DNA of 58,991 nucleotides from an uncultured Saprospiraceae bacterium (lineage in GTDB: Bacteria; Bacteroidota; Bacteroidia; Chitinophagales; Saprospiraceae). The stretch is taken from NCBI GenBank assembly GCA_937995755.1, contig CALKJD010000026.1, positions 1-58,991 of the forward strand. Direction: 5' to 3'. Below, piece by piece: positions 43,723-54,100 of the stretch. Under the pieces are notes generated by a model. That model did not search any database and had not been told where the DNA came from. It worked only from the letters and a program-made list of their open reading frames with translations. Position 1 is the stretch's first letter; each line of letters starts with the position of its first letter. A program made the translations under genes and the position numbers.

Positions 43723-45207
43723 ATGCAAGAATTACTGAATACACTTTCAGAGCCATTTGCGATCAGAGCTATTGTTGCCTGTTCGATGGTTGGAGTAATG
43801 TGTGGGATCATAGGTTGCTTCATAGTATTGAGAAATATGTCATTGATTGGAGATGCACTTTCTCATGCAATACTGCCAGGTATTTTTGTTTCATTTGTTT
43901 TTCTAGGATATAGTACAATAGGCTTTTTTGTTGGATCTGTATCAGCAGGTATATTATCTGCGTTTCTGATTACTTGGATTCAGCATAATGTCAAGACTAA
44001 AAACGATGCTTCGATAGGCATTGTATTTACAGTTATGTTTTCATTGGGAGTGATAGGTATTTCGTGGCTCAATAGTGAAAAAGGAGCACATCTAGATTTA
44101 GGAGATTTCTTGTTTGGAAATGCGCTAGGTGTATCTAATGAAGATCTGATACTAACAGCAATAGTGATGCTCTACACAATGGTAAGTGTAGCACTTTTCT
44201 ATAGATATTTATTTATTACCACATTTCAGCCTACAATTGCCGCTACGATGGGTATATCTGTGAAGATGGTCCATTATTTTTTGATGCTTTTACTTTCGTT
44301 TGCAGTAGTGGCAGCATTAAGGACAGTTGGGGTGATATTAGTAGTTGCCATGCTTATCACGCCTTCATCTACAGCATTGTTATTATCTAATAAGCTCAAA
44401 GTAGTTATTGTTATTTCTGCAGGACTGGGCTTAGTATCTGCAATAGCAGGTATGACATTATCGATCTTGTGGAATACTCCTCCTGGACCGATGATGGTAG
44501 TGGTTTCCACATTGTTTTATGCTTTTGCTGTATTATTTGCATTCGAAAAAGGATTGCTGCCAAGAGCGATAAGAAGGTATAATCAATCTAAAAAAATAGA
44601 AAGAGAGGATATCATTAAGTATGCATTTAAGTTTTTTGAAAAGAAAAAATTAAATATGGCTGAGATTCAACAATACCTAGGCTTAAAAGAGAATAGGGTT
44701 AAATCTCATTTAGAGTATCTCAAAAAAGATGGACTACTTACTATTGATAATGGAATAGGGTTGACTTATAAAGGAAAGCAAAAAGCTGAAAGCTTGGTTA
44801 GAGCCCACAGGTTGTGGGAATCATACCAAGTAGACAGTATGGGATTATTAGAAGGCCAGATACACGAGGAAGCAGATTTTCTCGAGCATCATCTATCTGA
44901 AGAGATCTTGGATCAAGTAGATAAGAAGTTGGGTTTTCCATCAATGGATCCTCATGGATCACCTATACCACCCAAGCGAATCGAGCCTAAGAGACCCTTG
45001 CTCAATATCAAGCTTGGAACCAAAGCCATCATAGCTAAAGATCAGATAAGTGATCTAGTAGAAAGCGAACTGTGGGAGCTAGGATTGCTGCCAGATAGCG
45101 CTATTACATTAGTCAAGGTAGAGAAAGATGTCGTAAGAGTAAAGTATCAAGGTAGACCATTGGTGATTCCAGCGAAGTTAGCTGCTATGATTAACACAGT
45201 ACGCTAG
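43723..45207 (+). CDS. Metal ABC transporter permease fused to a DtxR-type repressor
   Basis: A 494-residue fusion. Residues 1-278 are a ZnuB/MntB-type ABC permease with about eight helices (CGIIGCFIVLRNMSLIGDAL, ALRTVGVILVVAMLITPSST). Residues 293-362 are a winged helix (MAEIQQYLGLKENRVKSHLE). Residues 363-420 are the DtxR dimerisation and metal domain (HEEADFLEHHLSEE, PSMDPHGSPIPP). Residues 423-494 are FeoA/SH3-like. The Cys of DtxR in the PxxCPHG motif is Asp here, suggesting Mn or Fe selectivity unlike DtxR. The same order occurs in chlamydial YtgCR, where the repressor half is released by cleavage. No ATPase or binding-protein gene is adjacent. Confidence 0.9.
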   Translation: MQELLNTLSEPFAIRAIVACSMVGVMCGIIGCFIVLRNMSLIGDALSHAILPGIFVSFVFLGYSTIGFFVGSVSAGILSAFLITWIQHNVKTKNDASIGIVFTVMFSLGVIGISWLNSEKGAHLDLGDFLFGNALGVSNEDLILTAIVMLYTMVSVALFYRYLFITTFQPTIAATMGISVKMVHYFLMLLLSFAVVAALRTVGVILVVAMLITPSSTALLLSNKLKVVIVISAGLGLVSAIAGMTLSILWNTPPGPMMVVVSTLFYAFAVLFAFEKGLLPRAIRRYNQSKKIEREDIIKYAFKFFEKKKLNMAEIQQYLGLKENRVKSHLEYLKKDGLLTIDNGIGLTYKGKQKAESLVRAHRLWESYQVDSMGLLEGQIHEEADFLEHHLSEEILDQVDKKLGFPSMDPHGSPIPPKRIEPKRPLLNIKLGTKAIIAKDQISDLVESELWELGLLPDSAITLVKVEKDVVRVKYQGRPLVIPAKLAAMINTVR

Positions 45208-45303
45208 TCTTTATATCTCCGTTTTAGATTTTGAAATCAATATTATAACATCTTCTAACACGTTGACCAAAAAAGAGTTTGCTGAAACCTGAGTCCTGAA
45301 AAA

Positions 45304-45672
45304 CTACTCTTCCTCGCTTTTTTCTCCCTTATTAAGATCGTCAAAGAGTTTGTTGAGTCTATACATTTCGTCCAGAGTTTCATCTTCGTAAAATGCTAAT
45401 TCTGGGATACGTCTTACATGCTTTCGGATTCTAGTTACCAAAGCTTGCTTAAGCGTATGCATGTTTTTTCTCATAAGCAGGATGACTTCATTCTTGTCTT
45501 CCGTATTAAATATGCTAAAGTAAAGCTTTGCCATAGATAGGTCTGGAGTTAATTTCACTGAAGTAATAGTGACGAATGCCTCTCCAAATATATATATCCC
45601 TTCTTGTTGCAATACAGTGCCAAAGTTTCTTTTGATTAGTTCTGCTACTTGTAGTTGTCTTTTCGATTCCAT
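45304..45672 (-). CDS. rbfA: Ribosome-binding factor A
   Basis: A 122-residue protein aiding 16S rRNA maturation of the 30S subunit. From ATG 45672 it begins MESKRQLQVAELIKRNFGTV, the typical RbfA opening, with a KH-like fold (ITSVKLTPDLSMAKLYFS, KQALVTRIRKHVRRIPEL) and an acidic tail. A further 13 codons upstream are in frame but overlap the promoter. An exact -7 box TACCTTTG lies at 45706-45699 on this strand. Confidence 0.92.
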   Translation of the reverse strand: MESKRQLQVAELIKRNFGTVLQQEGIYIFGEAFVTITSVKLTPDLSMAKLYFSIFNTEDKNEVILLMRKNMHTLKQALVTRIRKHVRRIPELAFYEDETLDEMYRLNKLFDDLNKGEKSEEE

Positions 45673-45698
45673 TCGTATTACGCTTATGTTTATTACTA

Positions 45699-45706
45699 CA
45701 AAGGTA
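45699..45706 (-). promoter_or_regulatory. -7 box of rbfA
   Basis: Read on the minus strand this is TACCTTTG, an exact TAnnTTTG match, 26 bases before the rbfA ATG at 45672. It supports the shorter start. No clear -33 partner is seen. Confidence 0.5.
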
Positions 45707-45818
45707 ATCATAGATCAGTCAGTATAGTTTCACACATACTGTTTTATTGATATTCCTTAGCTATTAAGTTGATAAAACTGCTTTTGTTACCTATATTAAA
45801 TGATGATCACCTTATCTT

Positions 45819-47960
45819 GTGCCGTTACTTGATCCAAATATCTTGAGCAATCCAAACGAAAATATCCTTGATACACCTATAGAATTTCTTAAAGGTGTAG
45901 GTCCTAAGAAAGCGCAAGCTCTTCACAAGGAACTTCGTGTGTTTACTTTTAGAGATCTAATCTTCCATTTTCCATTTAGATATGAAGATAGAACTAAGTT
46001 TACTTTGGCTAAAGATGTGAGACAAGAAGGTCAGGTCGTTCAACTCAAGGCTAATATCATAAGTGTAGAAGTCGTAAAGGGAAAACGATCTAGCAGAACG
46101 CAAGCTATTGCTAAAGATGCATCGGGTTTTATTAATTTGATTTGGTTTCAAGGAGGTAAGTGGATTGCCGAGAATATCAAGACAGGTCATGAGTATATAA
46201 TCTATGGTAAAGTAAGTCTCTATGGTAGTCGAAAAACCATAGCTCATCCGGAGCTTTCCTTAGCCAAAGAAGTATCTACATTGAATACTACATTTATTCC
46301 TGTTTATAGTTCTACTGAGAAACTGGATAGAATCGGATTAGATAGTAAAGCTAGACGAAAACTATGTCAAGGTATATTAGATAAGCTACCAGAAAGTCAA
46401 TTTCTCGATAATCTATCAGAGCCGATTAAGTCAAAGCTGAAACTGTGTACTAGACATCAAGCCATTAATTGGATTCATTTTCCAGAAACAGAAGAGCAAA
46501 GGCAAGCAGCAATAAATAGATTGAAGTTCGAAGAGTTATTCTTTATGCAGCTGAGAATGCTGCAGAACAAGGAGCTGCGTAAGAAGAAGTTAGTAGGCGC
46601 AGTATTCGAATCTGTAGGTGAGCACTTTCTTAATTTTTATAATAATATACTACCCTTTGAGTTGACGAGTGCTCAGAAGCGAGTGATCAAAGAGGTGAGA
46701 GCTGATATGGGAAAAGGCTTTCAGATGAATCGCCTGTTGCAAGGTGATGTAGGAAGTGGTAAGACGATAGTGGCTATATTAAGTATGCTTATAGCCATTG
46801 ATAATGGATTTCAATGTTGTCTGATGGCACCCACTCAGATATTAGCACAGCAACATTATACTGGTATAATGGAGATGCTCGAAGGTACAGGGATACAAGT
46901 TAGCTTTTTGACAGGATCAGTTAAAAGCAAGAAAAGAAGACAAACACTTGAAGCTTTAGAAGATGGCACAATCGATATAATAATAGGTACCCATGCCTTG
47001 ATAGAAGACAAGGTAGTCTTTGATAATTTGGGTCTGGCGATTATAGATGAACAGCATAGATTTGGTGTAGTGCAGCGTGCTAAGCTTTGGAACAAGAATA
47101 AACGAGTAGCGCCACATGTATTAGTAATGACAGCTACTCCGATTCCTAGGACACTTGCAATGACCGTTTACGGTGACCTCGATGTATCTATCATAGATGA
47201 GCTGCCTCCAGGGAGAAAAGATGTCAAAACGATTCATAGATATGATCCGCATAGGCCGAAGCTGATTCAATTCATGAGAGAGCAAATTGCGCTAGGTAGG
47301 CAAATATATGTGGTATACCCACTTATAGAAGAGTCTGCAAAATTAGATCTTGCTAACCTCGATATGGGATACGAATACCTTCGACAATACTTTATGCCTC
47401 CAGAATTTCAAATAAGTGTAGTACATGGAAGGATGAAGGCCAAGGATAAGGACTTTGAAATGCAAAGGTTCGTAGAGGGGAAGACTCAGATAATGGTAGC
47501 TACTACTGTGATAGAAGTAGGTGTTAATGTTCCTAATGCTACAGTTATGGTCATTGAAAATACGGAGCGATTCGGATTATCACAATTGCACCAGCTGAGA
47601 GGTAGAGTTGGTAGAGGTGCAGAACAATCTTACTGTATATTGATGTCTAGCTATAAGTTATCTAAGGAAGGCAAAGAACGAATCAATACAATGGTCAGAA
47701 CTAATAATGGTTTTGAAATAGCAGAAGCTGATCTTAAGCTCAGAGGGCCTGGAGATATGATGGGGACTCAGCAAAGTGGGGCGTTAGACTTTAGACTCGT
47801 AAATATTATTCAGGATAATCAAATACTCAATGTAGCAAGGCATATCGCAGAACAGATAATAGAAGAAGATCCATATTTTCAGAATCCTGAGAATGCAAAC
47901 CTGAATAAATACCTATCAAAAGTTAGGCTTCGAGATCGAAATTGGGGTCGTATATCATAG
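45819..47960 (+). CDS. recG: ATP-dependent DNA helicase RecG
   Basis: A 713-residue branch-migration helicase. The N-terminal wedge/OB domain (about 20-250) opens PIEFLKGVGPKKAQALHKEL. The helicase core has LLQGDVGSGKTIVAILSM (Walker A), DEQHRFGV (motif II), MTATPIPRTLAMTVYGDLD, and GRVGRGAEQSYC (motif VI). The C-terminal part includes LKLRGPGDMMGTQQSG. The start is GTG at 45819; ATGs nearby at 45800 and 45803 are out of frame. Confidence 0.95.
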   Translation: MPLLDPNILSNPNENILDTPIEFLKGVGPKKAQALHKELRVFTFRDLIFHFPFRYEDRTKFTLAKDVRQEGQVVQLKANIISVEVVKGKRSSRTQAIAKDASGFINLIWFQGGKWIAENIKTGHEYIIYGKVSLYGSRKTIAHPELSLAKEVSTLNTTFIPVYSSTEKLDRIGLDSKARRKLCQGILDKLPESQFLDNLSEPIKSKLKLCTRHQAINWIHFPETEEQRQAAINRLKFEELFFMQLRMLQNKELRKKKLVGAVFESVGEHFLNFYNNILPFELTSAQKRVIKEVRADMGKGFQMNRLLQGDVGSGKTIVAILSMLIAIDNGFQCCLMAPTQILAQQHYTGIMEMLEGTGIQVSFLTGSVKSKKRRQTLEALEDGTIDIIIGTHALIEDKVVFDNLGLAIIDEQHRFGVVQRAKLWNKNKRVAPHVLVMTATPIPRTLAMTVYGDLDVSIIDELPPGRKDVKTIHRYDPHRPKLIQFMREQIALGRQIYVVYPLIEESAKLDLANLDMGYEYLRQYFMPPEFQISVVHGRMKAKDKDFEMQRFVEGKTQIMVATTVIEVGVNVPNATVMVIENTERFGLSQLHQLRGRVGRGAEQSYCILMSSYKLSKEGKERINTMVRTNNGFEIAEADLKLRGPGDMMGTQQSGALDFRLVNIIQDNQILNVARHIAEQIIEEDPYFQNPENANLNKYLSKVRLRDRNWGRIS

Positions 47961-48086
47961 AATCTATTGTGATAAATTAAAATAGCATCTGCTACCAGTT
48001 CGCGACCATTGTATCGATGAGCATTTATATATATAACAAACATATACATTTATATCAAATTTTAGCTCAGAATTTTACACATAGTT

Positions 48087-48119
48087 ATTATCTATATATA
48101 TAGATAATTGTTATATTTA
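48087..48119 (+). promoter_or_regulatory. 22-bp palindrome over the promoter of the giant surface-protein gene
   Basis: ATTATCTATATATATAGATA continues to a perfect 22-bp palindrome (48087-48108). It ends 3 bases before a near-consensus -7 box TATATTTA (48112-48119), so it covers the region where the -33 box would lie. The ATG follows at 48163. A symmetric site here suggests a dimeric regulator; that is inference. Confidence 0.5.
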
Positions 48120-48162
48120 CGTCGACTAAGTATAGTTTAATACCAAAACGACTTTTAAAAAG

Positions 48163-51100
48163 ATGAGAACTACAACCAAATCCCTCAAGGATTCTATATC
48201 CTTGTACCTATGCTTGTGTATTTGTTTAATTGCAATATCAGCAACAGCAAGTAACAGCACAAGCTATTCCTCTCCAATCATCGATGATGACGATCCTGCG
48301 GGTAATGTTTCGATATCAATGGTGACAGTTGGATCATTTCCAGATTACGGAATTTCTATACCATTTAACATTACAGTAGAAAATCAAGGTGTTGCAGATA
48401 TCTATGATGTAATAGTGACCAATACTATTCCTGAGGGATATACTTTTGATCCTTCTGGTACATCTTGGATCGTAGATGGTACTAATCCTAATGTCTATAC
48501 AAATACCATAGCAGGACCTATTGGACCTAGTACTACAGACCTCATTACGATTAATCTTGTACCTATTGCGGCAGCAGATTCTACAGATTGGATTAACACA
48601 GTAGAGATTACTGAGTTCAGAGATGGGCCTGGAGGAACTGTTTGTGCGGATGGAGATCTTTCGGATAATACAGCCATGGCTTCAGTAGCTTTATATGATT
48701 TAGCATTACGTAAAGAGCTGATCACACCGGCTCCATATAGTTATGGACAGTTATTGACTTTCCGTACATACGTTATGAATCAAGGAAATACTCCTGCTAC
48801 CGATATTAGAATCATAGATTTCATACCAGAAGGATATGATTATGATGCTGCAACGAATGCGGCTAACGGATGGACAGGTATGGCTACACCTATTGCTGTG
48901 CTTCCAGGGCAATTGAATTCTAATGAAGAGACATTCATAGATATTCAACTTACCCTGACCATGGAAATGTTTGATGGCATGGCTTGGAATAATTATACAA
49001 CTATTATTTCTGCAAGAGATAATAATGCTGTGAATAGGACAGGATTTGATGCAGATAGTAATCTAGGATCTAATTCAATTAGTGAAAACTCTGTTTTGCC
49101 AGGTGATGCAGATGACAATAATATGAACGGAGGAGGACTTAATGCAGGGGAAGATGAAGATGATCATGATCCAGCAGCGCCTATAATCTTTGATTTGGCT
49201 TTGGAAAAAGTTCAGTTGACAGCTCTTCCAAGTTTTTCATATGATGAAGAGACAACATTTAGAAACAGAATATACAATCAGGGTAATCAAACAGTTACTA
49301 ATATTGAAATAGTAGATTATATTCCTTGTGGTTTTGAATTCATCGGAGCCAATAATCCAGGGTGGACATACAATTCAGTGTCAAGAATAGCACATTATAC
49401 TATTACAACAGTCCTTGCTCCTTCTACTACTGATTTTGTTGACATTAAACTTAATGTTGTGCAATGTTATGAAAATCAAGAGACTGCATGGTCTAATTTT
49501 GCTGAGATAGCAAGTGCAACAGATATGTCTGGGTTGCCATTCGTAGATATAGATAGTGTAATGGATTCTATCATGACGAATGATCAAGGTGCTGAGCATG
49601 GAACAATTACTGATAATCAATTAGATGGAGGTGGGCCAAAGGCAGGCGAAGACGAAGATGATCATGATATCAAAAAGATAGAAGTAGTAGATCTAGCAAT
49701 CAAGAAAAGGATACTAGAGCCAGGTCCATTCAATATGGGAGATACCATCACTTTTGTCAATACAGTATTTAATCAAGGTAATATCGTTCTGGATAGTATA
49801 CGTATCAGAGATTATAAAAGAAGTGGTTATATATTCCATGCAGATATTAATCCAACGTGGACGTTAAATCCATCAGGAAACCCAGAAGGTCTCATTCCAA
49901 CGATGCTCTTTCCTGAAGATTCAATTAATTATGAATTGAAACTTACTTTGACTCCTGCAAATGCTGTAACGGATTACTATAATTTCGCTGAGATTATTCT
50001 GGCACAGGATACAACTAATAGTTTTACTAGAAATAGATTTGATGATGCAGATTCATTTGTAGGATCTCATTTTTTTCCAGGTTCATCAGAACCTAATGTA
50101 GTTCCAGATAGTAGTGATGATAATAATATCTTTGGAGATGGATTTGATGGAGAAGATAGTGATGATAACGATGTAGCGGCACCGATATTTTATGATTTAG
50201 CATTGACTAAAAGTCTAGTAGATCCAGGAGTTGCGTTAGAATATGGTACAGTATTATTATATACCATAACGGTCACTAATGAAGGTACAGTGGAGGCCAA
50301 TGGCGTAAGAGTTACAGATTACCTTGCCTGTGGCTTAGGTTTTGATATGGCTAATAATACTGGGTGGAATATAGATCCAGTAACAGATTATGTGTATTAT
50401 GATATTCCTACCACTATCACTCCAGGGGGTACCATAGACCTTACGATCAATCTTACTTTACAGGAATGTGATAGTTCTGATTCTGAGTCATTTACTAACA
50501 TAGCTGAAATATCAGTAGATGATGGTGATGATAGAGATAGTGAGCCAGATGATGATCCAAATGATGATCCAGTCGAAGATGATATCGATGATCAGCCTCT
50601 TCCTATATATGATCTAAGTCTAGCAAAGACAATTTCCAGTACCGCTTCTACATATGGAGTAGGGGATCCTATTACGTTTACTATAGAAGTAACGAATGAA
50701 GGTGGAGAGTCTGTTCAAAATGTAAAAGTAGTTGACTACTTGCCATGTGGATTTGGATTTGCAGCTGCAGATAATATGGGCTGGTCCTTAAATGCAACTA
50801 CAGGATTTTTAGAGTATAATAATAATGCATTATTAGCCCCAGGAGGGACATTCTCTACAGAACTTACACTGACTATTCAGGCTTGTACAGTGGTCTCAGA
50901 TGATAACTATCTAAACGGAGCCGAGATATCCGAGGCGCAAGATATAGATGGTGATATGATATTAGATATAGACAGTACTCCAGATGAAACTCAAGGTAAT
51001 GAAGAAGATCAGGAAGATGATTATGATGAAGTAGGTATAGATATCTATGATCTTAGTTTAAGTAAATCATTGACTACGCCAGTTACTAGTTTTGCTTATG

Positions 51101-54100
51101 GACAAAATATTAGTTACGATATCACAGTAACTAATGAAGGGACAATGTTAGCAAGCGGAATCCAAATTACAGATTATATCCCCTGTGGATTAGCGTATGA
51201 CGCAGCTAATAATTCTTTAGTATGGGCGGTGGATCCTGTTACGGGTTTTGCCACATATACTATCCCTACAGATATAGTATCAGGGGCATCAGTTACTGTT
51301 ACTATAGTGCTTACTTTAGAAGAATGTACACAGGATGACGCAGGGAAGTATAACAACAAAGCAGAAATATCTATCGATAATGGAGACGATGATGATAGTG
51401 ATCCAGATAATGATCCAGAAAATGACCCTCCAGGTGAAGATGATAACGATGATGAGCCACTACCAATATATGATCTTAGTTTGACTAAAGAAATTGCTGT
51501 AGCAGCTGATTATTCTGTGGGAGATATGATCACCTTTGAGATTACTTTAGCTAATGAAGGTTCAGAAACGGTACAGAATATCAAAGTAGTTGATTATCTA
51601 CCATGTGGATATGGCTTTGTTCCTAATAATGGATGGTCATTAAATGTGGTCACTGGATTTTTAGAGAATACATATGCGAGTCCATTAACGCAAGGAGAAA
51701 GTACAACACTAGATCTTGAACTTACAATAGAATCGTGTGATCAAGGAGGTGCTGATAACTACTTGAATGGTGCAGAAATTGCAGAAATGCAGGATTTGGA
51801 TGATATGGTAGTATCAGATGTAGATAGTAGCCCTGATGAAATCCAAGGTAACGAAGTACCTAATGAAGACGATTATGACGAGGCAGGTATAGATATTTAC
51901 GATCTGAGTTTGTCTAAAACAAGAACCAATACTAATGAGCTAGTGGCTTATGGTTCTACATTGGTGTATGATATCGAGGTTACTAATGAAGGTTCATTAC
52001 CAGCAACTGGAATACAAGTGACTGATTATATTCCCTGTGGACTCGTTTATAATGCCTCAGACAATACAGCTAACTGGACAATAGATAATACTACAGGATA
52101 TGCTAGTTATATAATACCTCAAACTATCCTTCCAGGAGAAAGTGCTGTGGTAGAAATCATCTTGACGATAGAGCCATGTGCTTCACCTAGTACAGATGCG
52201 TATAATAACAAAGCAGAAATAACACTTGACGATGGAGATGATGATGACAGTGATCCAGATGATGATCCAGAAAATGATCCTCCAGGCGAAGATGATAATG
52301 ATGATGAGCCAGAAGCGATTTATGACCTCGCTGTAACTAAGACCGTTCAAGGTGATCCAAATTCATTTTCAACAGGTGACGTTGTAGTATTCGAAATCGA
52401 AGTAACTAATGAAGGAAATAGAACAGCGCAAAATGTAAACGTGATAGATTATGTTCCTTGTGGATTCTCAACAGATGCACAAGTGAATACTGGGTGGTCA
52501 TCAATTGTTGGGTCTGACAATATTACATACCAAATAGCTTCCATGGCTCCTGGTGAGATTGTAACCCTTGAAGTTTCATTCTTGATAGTAGCCTGCGATA
52601 CGTATGCGGATGAAAATTATGGTAACGAAACTGAAATCACAAGTTTCCAAGATGAAAATGGAGATGAAGGTTCTGATATTGACTCTACGCCGGATGATAT
52701 TCCAGGTGATCCAGAAAGCGAAGATGATAATGATACGGCCATACTAATGATTACGGGTACTCTAGGGGGTGATGTTTGGAAAGATCTTGATTTTGATGGT
52801 ATTCATGATACTAATGAACCATCGATTTCTGATATGACTGTAAACTTGTATGATTGCGATGGTAATTTCATAAGGTCTACCACTACTGGACAGACAGGTT
52901 TCTATGTATTCCTAAACTTACCATCCGATGATTATCAAGTACAATTTGATCTTGAATCACTAGACGAACCATGTGTATTTACTGAGCCTGATATGGGTGG
53001 TGATGATGCACGTGATAGTGATGCGGGTTTAGATGGATTTGCTCCTTGTACAGAGGTAGAAGTGGGATCTGAAAACTATACTATAGATGCTGGACTAATA
53101 GAATCTTTAGGGACAATAGGAGATTATGTATTTACAGATTTAGATGCTGATGGTGTACAGGATGCAGGCGAAAGCGGTATTGAAAACATGACAGTCAACC
53201 TCTATTCTGAAGGCGGACTATTAATCGCTTCTACGATGACTGATTCTCAGGGCGCATATAGCTTTGACGATGTATCTGGTGGATATTACTATGTTGAGTT
53301 CGACGCAGAGGATATACTGTTGCCTACATTAGTAGACGCTACTAATGATACACAGGATAGTGATATCACAGAAGACAACGGACCGAATACTACAGATGTA
53401 TTCTACTTAGCTCCAGGTGAAAATAATACTGATATTGATGGTGGATTCTACGAGTGTGCTACAATATGTGGATATACATGGGTTGACCTTGTTAATGAAA
53501 ACGATCTAAGAGATCCAACTGAAAATGGTATCAACGGTATGAACGTGAAGATTTTCAGAATAGAAAATGGAGTAAGTACAGAGTATGATAGAACATATAC
53601 AGGACATAAACCTAATACACCAAGTGATGATGGATACTTTAATTTCTGTGTGCCACCAGGAAGGTATTATGTAGAATTTGTATTGCCACCATTAGGTTTA
53701 GTGCAAGTATTGCCTCTTTCAGGACCGCAGAATATTAATAGTGATGTAAACAACTACTACGGAGTAGGTACAACAAGCGCGTTTAATATTGGAAACGGTG
53801 GAGAGAAGTGCGATATAGGAGCAGGTTACACACTGATGTCTGAAGTAGGTAATTCAGTATGGCTTGATCAAAATCTAAACGGACAGCGAGAAGAATATGA
53901 AGAAGCTGTTGAAGGTGTCATTGTACAAGCTTATGATCTTAATAATGTTATGGTCGCTGAAGCAGTAACAGATGAGAATGGATTATATAATATTGATTAC
54001 TTACAGAAGAAGGATTATTACCTCAAGTTTACTGCAGAAGAGGGAATGACATTTACACAAGCTCTTGTAGGTGGAGATGATGAATTAGATAGTGATGTGG

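Noticed and set aside
48000..48110. CRISPR-like or satellite repeat in the TATATA-rich spacer before the giant gene
   Set aside because: Only simple A/T repetition and one palindrome; no regularly spaced repeats with unique spacers.
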